Positions 1 to 11,164 of a DNA stretch of 64,000 bases are shown piece by piece (the stretch's first letter is position 1; each line of letters begins with the position of its first letter). Both the position numbers and the translations under genes were made by a program. Location: NCBI GenBank assembly GCA_949987565.1, contig OX465110.1:8858018-8922017 (forward strand). Direction: 5' to 3'. The notes below the pieces were generated by a model. That model had not been told where the DNA came from, made no database searches, and saw only the letters and a program-made list of their open reading frames with translations. Source of the stretch: Luidia sarsii (Eukaryota > Echinodermata > Asteroidea > Paxillosida > Luidiidae).

Positions 1-77
1 GAAAGGGGAGAGAGGGAGAGAGAGGGAGGGAGAGAGAGGGAGAGCGAGAGAGAGGGAGAGAGAGAGAGGGGGGGGGG
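1..77. repeat. GA-rich polypurine tract ending in a G run
   Basis: Imperfect GAGAGGGA repeats run from the window edge into a run of about ten G. The whole stretch is purine on the + strand apart from one C. It probably continues to the left of the window, so its full length is unknown. It lies about 240 bases upstream of the first TATA-like sequence of FoxC. Confidence 0.9.
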
Positions 78-318
78 CATTTATGATATTCAGTCCGATC
101 GGCTCGGCCCGGTCACACTCCGCCCGGATTCAGTTGCCGTTAATCCGGTTAAGGGCCACAAATGGCCATGTGGACTTTTTGTGGCCAAGAAAAATACGAA
201 AACAGCGAGAGTGTGTTTTGAAGGATTTGGGTTTGTGGGCGGCAGTATACAAACTCGGCGGCCGGCGCTGCCAGCGTGCAGTGAACGCCCGATCGAGCCG
301 AGAGGGGTCGGCTCACCA

Positions 319-324
319 TATAAA
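319..324 (+). promoter_or_regulatory. FoxC: upstream TATA box candidate for FoxC
   Basis: A perfect TATAAA lies in non-repetitive sequence upstream of FoxC, and would place transcription initiation near 350. Its distance to the CDS (about 410 bases) would give a longer 5' UTR than the second TATA-like site at 541. It is short enough to occur by chance; its position is the only support. Confidence 0.3.
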
Positions 325-494
325 TTCGTCTCCATCAAGTTTGGTAATCGAGTTGAACGCGGAAAATCAGTAAAAATTAGCAATTAATTTATTTGGTCGT
401 CAACGGAACGCTGACAGTCATATATCGTTGGTGCGTCGTATGTCGGTCTATGTGTGTGGGCAGGTCGTGATGGGTGGTCGCCGGATCGCGCGCT

Positions 495-546
495 GATTGG
501 CTGCAGGATACGGGGGGCGGAGCCTACGTCTGGGAAACCATATAAC
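495..546 (+). promoter_or_regulatory. FoxC: likely FoxC core promoter: inverted CCAAT, GC box, TATA-like box
   Basis: Three classical proximal elements stand in canonical order. GATTGG (inverted CCAAT box) is at 495-500, GGGGCGGAGC (GC/Sp1-type box) at 514-523 and TATAAC at 541-546. The spacing would put the start site near 570-575, with the CCAAT box about 75 bases upstream of it. An in-frame TGA at 564-566 closes the FoxC frame just before the predicted start, so no longer N-terminus is encoded on this exon. The element identities are read from the sequence; promoter function is inferred. Confidence 0.5.
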
Positions 547-613
547 GTTGGCAGTGGCTGGCATGATGGCTACGCGCTGGAGAAAGGGACTCCTTGCCCC
601 TGCCGTTCCCTCC

Positions 614-622
614 ATGCTATAG
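614..622 (+). other. two-codon upstream ORF (Met-Leu-stop) in the FoxC leader
   Basis: If transcription starts near 570, the first ATG of the leader is at 614 and reads ATG CTA TAG, a minimal uORF out of frame with FoxC. Such minimal uORFs can reduce or gate initiation at later ATGs. The next ATGs are at 654, 660 and 732, all in the FoxC frame. Function is inferred from position only. Confidence 0.4.
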
Positions 623-731
623 TGAACCGGCTGTGGCCTCGGCGTGCGGATCCATGCCCATGTACGCTTTCAACTCCGCGGAGAACCCCGGCACCACGCC
701 ACCGTCAGCGGCCGCCAACCTCGGGCTCACC

Positions 732-2282
732 ATGCAGGCCAGCTTCGCCAGCCCCAGCCCGGCCACGCCGAACTCGCTGGGCGTCATGCACCCGGTGTTC
801 CAGGAGCAGAGCTACTACCGGCATCCCGGCTACTCCGGCATGCCCGTCTCCGTGTACAGCCACGACCAGTATTCCAGCATCGCACGCGGCTACGGGCCGT
901 ACGGTCACCAGCAGCAGAACCCCAAAGACATGGTCAAGCCTCCCTACTCCTACATCGCCCTCATAGCCATGGCCATCATGAACGCACCGGAGAAGCGGTG
1001 CACTCTCAACGGAATATACTCCTTCATCATGGACCGCTTCCCCTTCTACCGGGAGAACAAGCAAGGCTGGCAGAACTCCATCCGCCACAACCTTAGCCTG
1101 AACGACTGCTTCATCAAGATTCCGCGGGACGACAAGAAGCCAGGCAAGGGGAGCTACTGGAGTCTGGACCCGGACAGCTACAACATGTTCGACAACGGCA
1201 GCTACCTGCGGCGGAGGAAGCGCTTCAAGAGGACTAAGATCATCCAGGAGAAGGAGGAGAGAGAGCGGCAGCTGAGCGAGGCCCAGTCCGGCGACACGGC
1301 CGCCTCGCAAGAGCTGCTGGGCCGGCAGAACGGCGTGTCGTCCGGCGGGGAGGAGGCCGGCCACCCTGCCGAATCCACCTCGCCCATGTCGGCCACCGCC
1401 AAGGTACTGACCAGCAACGCCGGGCCCAACCCCCCGCTCCTCACGCCCAAGGTAGAGCCGGTGGACTCGCCCAACCTGCGGGACTCCCCCGTCCACTCCA
1501 GGCACCTGTCGGGAGGCGGCGACGCGAGCCTGATGACCACGTCGCCGTCCAGCTACACGGTGGACAACATCATGACGGTGCACCACGACCGGGAGGCGCC
1601 GGCCAACGGCTGCGGCGCCCCCGACCTCAACCCGGGCGCGCATCCCTTGCCAGGTAGGCCCGTAGTCGGTCAGCTAGTCTCCCCCCAGCCCCTGAGCTAT
1701 AACCAAACTTACCACGCGGGACCGGGCGGCGTCTCCTGCTCCAAGAAGAACACGGGCAACGTCAATTTGGTCAACCACGGCATGAACTACCACTGTAACA
1801 TGTACGAGTCGGACCTGAGCATGGGCAAGCACATGGCCATCGCCCCCACCCCGGAGGAGGTGCACCAGGAGCAAGGGCTGTCGCAGCGGCCCAGTCCCCA
1901 GGGTCCCAACTCCATCATGACCACGCAGCCCAGCAATCTCAGCCCCGTGCACCGCGGCAGCGGCACCGGCACCGTCACCGGCGGCAGCGGCGGCGGCGGC
2001 GGCGGCGGCGGCAACTCCTGGTACCAGGGCCCGAGCCCGGTCGACCTGCACGGCACGAGCACGGGCTCGCACGGCCAGTCCTTCGGCATGTACGACTCGC
2101 AGCGGCTACCCTCGCAACGACTGATGGCGCTTAGCCACAACTCGCCCGTGACTCTGGGCTTAAACACCGGGGACAGTTGCCAGCTAGCTGCCACTTCTTA
2201 CCGATCACCTACCGGAACCACAGCACCCGGTATGTACCATGTGGGAGGACAATATCCATCCTATGACTGTTCAAAGTACTGA
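732..2282 (+). CDS. FoxC: forkhead box transcription factor FoxC (complete, single exon)
   Basis: This is a nuclear DNA-binding transcription factor of the FoxC class, which patterns mesoderm and head structures in animals. From the ATG at 732 it has 516 residues. The forkhead domain spans about residues 65-167: it opens with [10 protein letters not shown], has the recognition helix NSIRHNLSL at 115-123, and ends in the basic RRRKRFKR (160-167), a likely nuclear localisation signal. Further FoxC features are a PKVEP motif (239-243, possible SUMO site), the eh1-like SYTVDNIMT (274-282, matching the conserved FoxC VDNIMT Groucho-type motif), YHCN (353-356), an eight-Gly run (420-427), SWY (429-431) and the terminal YDCSKY. 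The start at 732 has A at -3, and its MQAS..NSLGV aligns with the vertebrate FoxC start MQAR..NSLGV. ATGs at 654 (542 residues, weak context) and 786 (MHPVF, like insect FoxC starts) are alternatives. No intron is needed, as is usual for FoxC. Confidence 0.95.
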   Translation: MQASFASPSPATPNSLGVMHPVFQEQSYYRHPGYSGMPVSVYSHDQYSSIARGYGPYGHQQQNPKDMVKPPYSYIALIAMAIMNAPEKRCTLNGIYSFIMDRFPFYRENKQGWQNSIRHNLSLNDCFIKIPRDDKKPGKGSYWSLDPDSYNMFDNGSYLRRRKRFKRTKIIQEKEERERQLSEAQSGDTAASQELLGRQNGVSSGGEEAGHPAESTSPMSATAKVLTSNAGPNPPLLTPKVEPVDSPNLRDSPVHSRHLSGGGDASLMTTSPSSYTVDNIMTVHHDREAPANGCGAPDLNPGAHPLPGRPVVGQLVSPQPLSYNQTYHAGPGGVSCSKKNTGNVNLVNHGMNYHCNMYESDLSMGKHMAIAPTPEEVHQEQGLSQRPSPQGPNSIMTTQPSNLSPVHRGSGTGTVTGGSGGGGGGGGNSWYQGPSPVDLHGTSTGSHGQSFGMYDSQRLPSQRLMALSHNSPVTLGLNTGDSCQLAATSYRSPTGTTAPGMYHVGGQYPSYDCSKY

Positions 2283-3281
2283 TAGATCGAAACACTAAAA
2301 AAGAGAGAGAAAACCACACAGACAAGAAGTAAAAAAATGCACAAAAACGGGTTTCTACATCTTATAATATTTGTGTCAATGTACTGTGAGTCTTGGAACA
2401 CATGTGGTTTGGTCTGTGGCGTGGATTGCCTTGGTCAATATTTATTCATCTACCAAGTGTCCCAGTAGTCTGTTACAATACTCTATACACAAACCGTTCG
2501 GTTTATTTCTTTAGCAATCACACTGTCCTGTTTGAATTAGGTCAAACGCCGACAGATTTATTTTTTAGTGTTTGGGGTAATTGGAAGTAAAGAAGAGGCG
2601 AAAAAAAATAAGTAACGAAAAAACGTTTAAAAAAGAATCACAGAGTAGTTTGTAAAGGTTTCCCTGCTGGATGGAATTGACTGTACTTGTTTTTGTTAGC
2701 GTGTTGGGGCAATCTTTGAATACTGTTTTCTTTAAACCATTTACTACGGTACTGTTGGACGAGGTGTTTCCCTTGAAAACAAAAACCCGCTTGCCTGATG
2801 TTGTTGCCAATCTCCGTCATTGATGAGGTCCAAATGGATGTCTCCCGCCTTTTATTGATGGCTTGTTTTTGCTCGCCAGCCAAAAGCTGGAAGACTTGCT
2901 GTCAGAGTAGCTTGTTATTATGTACACCACCTTCCTATATTAGCAACAATTTGTGTGTGTGGGGGTGGGGGAGGGGGGCTACACCAAAGAAAGGGAGAAA
3001 GAAAGAAAGAAAAGAAAAACAAAACTTGTGAAATTTCATGAATACTGATAGTGCGGGGTTGGGACGATTAATTGTTGGGAACTTGTGATTCTCCCCGAAC
3101 ACATCGCAGTTTTTGCCCGTATTCCTTCAGGGACTCAGAATGCAGTCAACATCCATTGTAAGGGCAGTGTGCCCTTTTCAATGTAGACTTTTCATACGGG
3201 ACTGACGTTACAGCTCTCCGTTCCCATATTTACCATGACAAAAGCAAATAATATACCCTCCTGCGTTACCCACTGACCGGA

Positions 3282-3287
3282 ATTAAA
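3282..3287 (+). terminator. candidate FoxC poly(A) signal (ATTAAA)
   Basis: ATTAAA lies about 1 kb beyond the FoxC stop and is followed within 40 bases by a T-rich stretch, as expected for a cleavage/polyadenylation region. Other ATTAAA hexamers occur near 3795 and 4001, so the choice between them is uncertain. Confidence 0.25.
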
Positions 3288-6200
3288 ATGATGTAAGCCG
3301 TCGTACAAAGAACACACATATATTTTTTGATTCAATTACGGACAAATTATAATGTACCCACAAAAGAATTGTCACGATTCTGTCCGGTTCAAGAGTAAAT
3401 ATTTTAACATGGTCTTGTGGGACAACCTAGTAGTGGTTGGATGGTTGGGGCTGGGGACAGTCTGAGCTGTGAACACGAGGGAAGATCTATTGTGCAATCT
3501 ACCGCTTAGTTTTTTTTTTAGAGGAGCGATCAGCAGGCTTCGGAATCGTACGCCACGGCACGCAGCGAGCGCGGAGCGGGCCGCGGCCCGAACGCTGACC
3601 CGTCTCGATTCAATTTACGACCCACCAAGTCCTGTCTCCCGCGACCGCCCGACTTTAGTCGCTGTGTCGAGCGGGAACCAAATATTGGTTGGGTTGGTGG
3701 CGTTTCTTTTTAGACACACACACGTACACACCCACACGCTTTGCGTACAATTACAGAGAAGCAAGTGAATTCACACAGTAGGGCCGATATAAGATTAAAT
3801 AGATTTGTAACACTCCAAGAAAAAAAAGGTATAAATATTAATTTATGTTTACAATGATAATGTATACATATGTATATAACATATGTGTATATGACCATTC
3901 ATATAAATATATAAATATTCCGACAAGATAACACTTGCAGAAATGGCCAAATCTTTTACAATGTATTAATTGTTAAAGACTCTTTTAATGGTATTGATTA
4001 TTAAATGTACGTTGTTTTTTCCTTTACGGAATAGAGTGATTTATTAATTACTATGCGTTACCAAGGAAATCCTTGCCCAGCAAGCGGCATTCATGCAGGC
4101 TGCATATTAACAATAGTTAATTTATTGGTGCCAGACTTGAAATGTAAAGCCATCGCTTCCTTATTGCTTCATTAGGAACAATGGAAGCATGCTGATTTTG
4201 TCAAACCCTCAAAACCGCTCTCCAAAAATACTCGTACGATTTGCCCTTTCGCTTACTAAAAGTACCCCCCCAAAAAAAAGAGAGAGAAAAAAAGCAAAAT
4301 CCTTTGATTTGAGGGTTCTCCCTATTTTCCAGCTGCATTTGGTGGTAGTTTTGTAGCAATTTGTGGTCCCGAGTGGAAGTGCACCCCGCCTGTACCCCGC
4401 CTGTGTGGTGCGCAATTTCCAGTGAAATCACTCATGTGCTTGAAACGAAACCGACTGTGCTTGTCGCAAAGACGGAAGGAAACCGCTAGAATCCCACACA
4501 CTCTCAAACGAAACGGTCGTTTAGATTTTGCATTTGAAAAAAAAAAAAAAAAAAAAAATCACAGTTCACTCGACAAGGGCTCTGAACCAATTCCCAGTAA
4601 ACAGTCCATCTATTGAAATAGCGCCTGCATGGACTGTGTGGCAGTTATTCTGAGTTATCTACCAAGGGACTGTCGAACTGATCGTGATTTCTTTTGAAAA
4701 AATAACACCCCAAAAGCACACACAGAAACAAGGGTTGACGATAGAAGCCGTTTGTATGAGAAAACGCGGTGATCAGTTTCAGAACTGCTGTCCTAATGCG
4801 ACTTAATTAAACGCCCCAACTTTGCGTTGAAACAGTGTCCAAATCAAAGGCAGACGCGCGCGCGCACGCACACAGACCGCAGTTAAGACAAGCCGACATT
4901 GTTTCTAGAATTTGTGATATATATCTGGGAGAATCTCAGGGCTGGATGTAACAAGAAACGAATTATGCCTCACTAGTATATTGTCTGGACGGCCACTTAC
5001 GGCCGCGCCAAAAAAAAAAAAAAATGAAGGTTGCTAATCGATCGCAAACCGCGAGGAAATCTCACGCTTCATTTAAAACACAGGCGTCACGTGACTGATT
5101 CTGATTATTATTTTTCCGGCAGCCGAAAATCACAGCGGTGACTGAGCAAATTGGCGGGAATCTTTTTTTGTTGTTGTTCGTTTGCCACATTTTTGCAGGG
5201 TGGGGAGTGCCAGGGAAGGCAGTGGGAATATCGGATTCTCCCGAGCGCGTCAGAATTGTTATAGGAGCGTTGTAATCATCAAGCTTTTTCACTTTCAGCG
5301 CGGTACATATTATAATAGCAATCGTTAGTTGTCACACGGAGCAGGTATGCGAAACCAGATGTTACAAAAGTGTTAAAGGAAAACAGCGCTCCTGTCGATC
5401 CTTCACTTGTGTCTTTGAAAAGGGGGGGGGGGGAGAGGCAACGCTAGCGACAAACTTCATTTCCATTTTTGGCGAAGGGTTGCAAAATGTTATGCAATGT
5501 TTCTCTTTGGCTGCAGTCAGTTGGCCAAGTCAGGAACGTAGCTATAGAGTCTGCGGCCTGTCAAACGCAGTCCGAGGTAGCGTCGATGTATTATTTATTG
5601 GCTGTTTAAAGCAGCCCTATAACTAAGACAAGGGAGCCAAGTCGAAATTTGAGTGATATTCCTGTATTTCGTCGTTGAGACTGGCGCGACCACAGCGACC
5701 GGACCTCCCGGGCAACTCCGGCCACTTTGTGCGGTGGATGAGGAGAGGGGGAGGCGATCGCTGCGCGCTGCTCCGACCGGCGTGTCGTCCGTGTACCAAC
5801 ATTTGGAGAAAGTGTTTTATGTGTAGCGACTGTTGGCGCTGGTCTGTCCTGACAATATGGGGTTGAACCTTTGTAACCTTTATAGCCCAAAGAATGTATT
5901 AATGATTAATATCCTTGTAAATTGAGACCAGTTTGACTGCATAGACGGCGGAATGGGTAGGCGGTGGCTTTTTTTCTTTCTTTTTAAACACAGACCAATT
6001 GATAAAACTTTGTTACTGTATACAAAAAGAGCTTTAACGGGCAATCTATGTACAAGTTTTGATAATTTTGTGAAGCAGAGTTTTCCTTTTAATTTCGTCA
6101 AACTCACGGGAATGGTTTTGTCAGGAGCCTTTACATGAAGTGTTATTGAGTAGAGTAATCACAGGGTGTGTAGTGGGACTTGTAAATTGGACATTTTACA

Positions 6201-6560
6201 GAGAACATTGTCTTTCTTTTTCCCTTTTTAATGGTATCAGTTTGCAGTTTAATTATTTTGAGCAATACTATTAATGACGGTAAATTTTGAACTGTCGAAC
6301 TAAATGCTTAAGATTCGTAAACACAAGAACGATCGTAATCTTTGGGAATTTTGTTATGGTTTTTTTTCTGTGCCCCAAAGAAGCACTTATAAAGTTCAGA
6401 GAATAGATGTTTAACTTACGTTTTGTAAATTGTGTTCATATTTAAAGAAAGAAATCAACACCAAAACAAAAAAAAATCTACTCGGTGGTATAAATATTTC
6501 TTAAGTATTTCAGAATAATCGTGGAGAACCACAACAGCTTTCCCTTTTTTTAACAAGTCT

Positions 6561-6566
6561 AATAAA
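6561..6566 (+). terminator. candidate distal poly(A) signal (AATAAA)
   Basis: This is the first canonical AATAAA I find on the + strand after FoxC, about 4.3 kb past the stop and close to the right end of the AT-rich block. If used, it would give FoxC a long 3' UTR. No transcript evidence is available here. Confidence 0.2.
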
Positions 6567-7144
6567 ATACGAATGATTTTACGCTGGGATGAACAATTCC
6601 GTCTCCAATGTCTGTCTTGTTGGCTGCAACTTTTTTACAATCTTGCCGGCGACCTTGGTGGCAATTGTGGGATAGCGACCGTGCTCGCATTAAGGGAAGG
6701 GCCGACGAGCCCGACCCAGTGTGGACCAACTCGGCGGGATTGAATTGTGGAATATTTCCTGGCTAATTTGATGCCGGGGTCCAAGAGTCGCTGTGCCCTC
6801 CGATCGCACGCAACTGGTGAGGTCGAGCCGGGTTTTTTCCCGGTTTTTTTTTTTTTGGTCTTCTCTTTTCTTTCCTCCGCAAGACTGACTTCCTGACAGA
6901 CGCATGCTGAAATTAAGCCGGTTTGTGAGTCGGGCAGCCAGTCTTCCCCCCTGCTACTTAACCCATAGCGCCTTCCTTCCCTCCCGCCTGTTCCCCGCCA
7001 AGTTCATCTCGAAATTACATACTCGTTACAGTCCGAAGGTTAACAAGCCTTATTGCGTGCGGGGGGCTCCATATGCTACGCATTGACATGGCCATGCCTG
7101 GGTACTGCCAAGTAGAACTGGGCCTTTGATCATTTTCATCATCT

Positions 7145-7250
7145 GGGTTCTCTCCCGCTCCCTCTCTCTGTCTCTCTCTCCCTGTCTCTCTTTCTCTCTC
7201 TATCTCTCTCTCCCTCGCTCCTTCCCCGATCTCTCTCCTGTCTTTCTCTA
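7145..7250. repeat. CT microsatellite
   Basis: Imperfect TCTCTC/CCCTC repeats, pyrimidine on the + strand, with occasional G interruptions. Confidence 0.85.
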
Positions 7251-7650
7251 TATTCCCGTATTCCTCTCTGGGTCTTCTCTCACTTCTCCATCGGGGGCAC
7301 GCACGCAACCATTCCCTTTTGGATTGGGCAGCGAGCGTCGAAAATGCCAGGCGGTGAAAGATAGCCTTCCTACGGGTGTTGGTTCGTGTCGGCGCCCCAT
7401 CATTACACCAAGCCCTCCCGTGTCAGTTCCCCGCTAATCAGACATGACGATTGCCAATTGAGTCTCCCCCCACCTCGCTCCGATGCGATACGCCAACCCT
7501 CAAATCGCGCACAGAAACCCATATATGCGTGCAACACACGCTCACACGCGGTGCACCACGGAAAACAAAATACACAGAAGGTATAGGAAACAGATGTAAC
7601 GCATCAAGTAGGTGCTGGCGCAAAAAGACGACATTAGAATCCAGCGATAA

Positions 7651-7747
7651 GAGAGAGATTGAGAGAGAGAGAGAGAGAGAGGAGAGAGAGGGGGGGGGGG
7701 AGAGAAAGCGAGGAAGAAAGATAGAGAGAGAGAGAGCGGGAAGGGGG
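7651..7747. repeat. GA microsatellite with internal G run
   Basis: GAGAGA repeats surround a run of about ten G at 7691-7700. The + strand is purine-rich throughout. Confidence 0.85.
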
Positions 7748-9209
7748 AATGAATCGATATTGCGATGTTAGCTGGGTTCTGATTATAGCTACACGGCTGG
7801 TTAAGCGCATCAGAGAATGGACAGGGGCGACACACTAGCCAGGTAATGGTGGCGAAAAACATTGACAGTCTCGCGATGGAGACGGGAAAGGAGCCCACGA
7901 ATTATGAGACAACTTTCGATCCGTAACCGAGGCGGTTCTCCCCTCCCATATAAGGCAGTCCCAATGTCACAGCCGTATCGTCAGAAATAATTACACGTGG
8001 CCTAATATTATGGAAGTTGCAGGCGAGTGTGTCCTTCATGGACGCAATATGCTCAGCACATGTGAACATACCTCCTGTTATTTCCTAATATTCTCATCGT
8101 GGGGATTAAGAGTAGGATTGTAAGTTTTTTGTTATATTATATTTCCCGGGGATGTGGGGGACTGCAACTGGCCTGTGCACCGTTATGGCCGATCGTTTCG
8201 TCTCGTCGGAGCAGGAGACGCACGGTGGAACGCTCCGTATTGACGGCGGGTTGGTCGCACAACCTGCCGCCTGGACTGAGATGAGAAAGAAAAAAAAACA
8301 GAATGCGAAAAAAAAAAATCGAAACACATTTCCTCCGAAGCAGGGACGACATCGGTGGAATAATACAAAAATGAATGTATGTATAAAAAGAACGCGAGAG
8401 TCCTCTTGATTGGCAAGATGTGGGGACGAGGGGAAATAATGAACGACGGAATAGGGAACCTCCAATGGAAAAAAAACAAGAGTAAGGGGAATTGTAAAGA
8501 TTACGGGAAGAAACGAGATTATTGAGCGATTTCCGAGTGGTTTTGAGGCTTGACCGTGTGGTGGTGAGATATGGCGAGCGGTCCGTAGACGCTCACGTAC
8601 GGCGGGGAAGGGGAGCGGGCTTCATCTCACTGTACGGTATAACCGGTCACGATCGTCTCCCGCCGTCTCAGAGTCCACGTTCAGAGCAGATCCGAATAAG
8701 CAAATCCAAAGGCTGGCCGCTCATTACCAAACATCTGCAGCTTCACGTGCATGCATGGCAAAAAACAAAACCCACAGCAGCGTGCAAAACAAAAGCCCCG
8801 AACGAGATGGCTCATTACCCTCGTTACCTAGTTTGAACGGAAGAGTTTCGTGCCATTCTGGTTCTCGTACGTACTTCTTTCTCAAAGATTAAAAATAAAC
8901 AGAGAGGAAGAGACGAGAAAGGAATGGAATGGAATGAGAGGGTGTGTGAGAGAGAAGACGGTTCCCCCGCTTTTCGCCGTCGGTACGCGGTATTTTTTTT
9001 CGGGCTGAGCATTAATTCCTCGTGCCGCGCGCGGTTGCGTTGCGTCGCGTTGCGGGGGCAGGGGAGAGGGGGAGAAACTGCTCCCACTTAAAAAGATGAT
9101 GTGCTCGGTGGTAAAAGACGATTCGCACCTCTTCCAGTCCGTCACCGCCCTGCCTCGGCCTCAGCCTCGCCTCCCCTGCCTCATCCAGCGGGTCTGGGAA
9201 GTGGCCGGG

Positions 9210-9296
9210 GCACCGCGTCCCTTCGCCCTCCCTCCCTCCCCTCCCCCTTCCCTCCTCCCTCCTCCATCCCCCCCTCTCTCTCTCTCCCCTCACCGG
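9210..9296. repeat. CCCTCC/CTCTCT pyrimidine tract
   Basis: CCCTCCCT and CTCTCT blocks, pyrimidine on the + strand. Confidence 0.75.
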
Positions 9297-10008
9297 GGTG
9301 TGCATAGTCGGCAGATCGGCGCGCTCGCGACCGAAGACGGCCAAGAACAAGATTGGAAAATAATTCCCCCTTGGGAGGGGGAGTATAACTCAATCTTGGC
9401 CTGATCTGCGTCTTAACTCATTGGGGCCGTCTGGTAATAAAAAGTAAGACGAAGACGGAGGAAGACGGGAAAGGGAGAGTAGAGGGAAAAGGGGAAGGGG
9501 AGTGCAAGACGGTAGAGGAGTGTCCGCCTTGATTCGATGCTGCAATTCACGAGATATATTGACAGCGGGTCTCTGCCGAAGCAAAAAGAAAGATGGCGTC
9601 CACCCAGTAGGCTTGAAGAGTGGGCATGGCATCCCCCAATGAATCCCCGCTCGTTCAAATCATATAAAACGGCGGAGAAATCATGGGTTTTTCAACGGCG
9701 ACCGACCCACTGACCCCCACCCCCACCCCACCGAAAGAAAAAAATACAATGTAATGATAATCACGCGTGCAGCTCTGTAAGCCAGCCAAATAGATTCATC
9801 TTTGAAAAGAATAACAGTTCGCCATATGCAAACTCAGACTAGGCGAATAACGCATTTGCGTGTGAAGCCCAAGCCTGCATCACGATCAGCTGAATACGAC
9901 GAATCCCGGAAAAAAGGGGGAGGCACAGATGTTGTGATCGGTCACATGCACCGATGACGTCTTTAGCTCCGCTGACAACATTGGGGGAAAAAAAGATCCC
10001 TCAACCTT

Positions 10009-10118
10009 CCCTCGCTCTCTCTCTCTCTCAACCTCTCACTCTCCCCCTCTCTATGTTTCCCTCTATCTCTCACCCTCTCTCTCTCTATCTCTCTCTCCCT
10101 CCGCCTCTCCCCTCTTCC
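10009..10118. repeat. CT microsatellite
   Basis: CTCTCTCT with CCCTCTCTAT interruptions, pyrimidine on the + strand. Confidence 0.8.
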
Positions 10119-10454
10119 GTGTGCTATATACTTGATCGTAAAGCGGCACTATTATGCATTAATCAAGCATACTAAACCGAGCAAAATCCGAGGCGCTCAG
10201 ACGTGCAAGCTCAGCCTTAAAGGGGCTCGCAGTGTTTCACCCTTCCTTCCTTTCGCTATCTCTCTCCCGCTCCATCTCTCACTCTCAGTCTGGCGAGCGA
10301 GGAGTTCGTTACCGCCACCCTGGACCGATTATAAACCCACGTCAGGACCGTGACTCTGGCAGCTAATTGATACTCACGGGCGATTAGCCCCCCCCCCCCC
10401 ACCTCCCTCCCAGACAAGAAATTAAAAATTCCACCGAATTCGGAGGACGAGAAT

Positions 10455-10472
10455 GGGGGGGGGGGTTGAGAG

Positions 10473-10506
<34 letters not shown>

Positions 10507-10507
10507 C
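10455..10507. repeat. G run followed by GA microsatellite
   Basis: A G run of about 11 bases is followed by GAGAAAGAAAG and a pure GA tract. A CT array of opposite strand sense begins less than 200 bases further on. Confidence 0.85.
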
Positions 10508-10689
10508 GGCAGTATACAGCGGCGCCATCTTGTCAATCTTGCTCTCACACCTGAAGAATGTGCCCAGTGTTTCTGATCGTTCCTTGCCATCAGTCGTCTG
10601 CCCTCATTTCCAAATGAGTCATCGGCTCCCGGGCTCTCTCTCTCTTTCGAAATTTGAATTTCACTCCAGGGAACTCACCATTTGGAACA

Positions 10690-10714
10690 CCTCTCTCTCT
10701 CTCTCTCTCTCCTC

Positions 10715-10798
<84 letters not shown>

Positions 10799-10834
10799 TC
10801 CCTCTCTCCCCCTCTCTCTCCCTCTTTCTCTCTT

Positions 10835-10866
<32 letters not shown>

Positions 10867-10920
10867 CCCGTCTCTGTTTGTCTCTCTCTGCCTCTGTCTA
10901 TCTGTCTGTCTGTTTTCCTC

Positions 10921-10957
<37 letters not shown>

Positions 10958-11159
10958 CCCCCTCTCTGTCCCTCTGTCGCCATCCTCTATCTCTCGGTCT
11001 TTCTCTCTCCCCCTCTCTGTCTCTCGGTCTCCATCCTCTCCCTCTCTCTCTCTCGGTCTCTCTCTCTCACTCTCTCTATCTCTCTCTTTCTCTCTTCCCC
11101 CTCTCTCTCTATCTCCCTCCCCTCTCTCCCTCTCTCTCTCTCTCCCTCTCTCTCGCGCG
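10690..11159. repeat. long CT microsatellite array (about 470 bp)
   Basis: One of the longest dinucleotide blocks in the window. An almost pure (CT)n core lies at about 10720-10790 and is followed by variants carrying CCC, TTT, TG and GG interruptions. It ends in CGCGCGCG and then unique sequence. Several long open frames on both strands (Ser/Leu-rich forward, Arg/Glu-rich reverse) are products of the repeat and are not genes. Confidence 0.95.
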
Positions 11160-11164
11160 CGCAG

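Larger units (their letters stand above)
2283..6670 (+). other. FoxC 3' UTR and AT-rich downstream flank, no gene recognised
   Basis: After the FoxC stop the composition shifts abruptly from GC-rich to AT-rich and stays almost free of GA/CT tracts for 4.4 kb, unlike the rest of the left half of the window. It contains T-rich patches, TATA/ATTA strings around 3830-4050, a poly-A run (about 4538-4558) and a poly-G run near 5420. No open frame resembles a protein I know. The nearest poly(A) signal variant is ATTAAA at 3282-3287; the first canonical AATAAA is at 6561-6566. Part of the region is therefore probably 3' UTR, but the 3' end cannot be fixed without transcripts. Confidence 0.5.
6670..10000. 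other. intergenic DNA with scattered GA/CT tracts
   Basis: Mixed-composition sequence. It contains a CT tract (about 7145-7250), a GA tract with a ten-G run (7651-7747) and a CCCTCC-rich tract (about 9210-9296), plus short homopolymers. Open frames here are short and mostly composed of the tracts themselves. No exon, RNA gene or mobile element is recognisable. Confidence 0.6.

Noticed and set aside
705..1643. 312-codon open frame on the - strand across FoxC
   Set aside because: It mirrors GC-rich FoxC coding sequence, has no recognisable domain, and overlaps the forkhead exon completely.
7946..7955. Perfect CArG box (CCATATAAGG)
   Set aside because: A CC(A/T)6GG match is expected a few times by chance in 64 kb, and no gene or cofactor site accompanies it.
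9663..9669. TATAAAA box with a downstream ATG
   Set aside because: No open frame with any protein feature follows it, and AT-rich heptamers are common.
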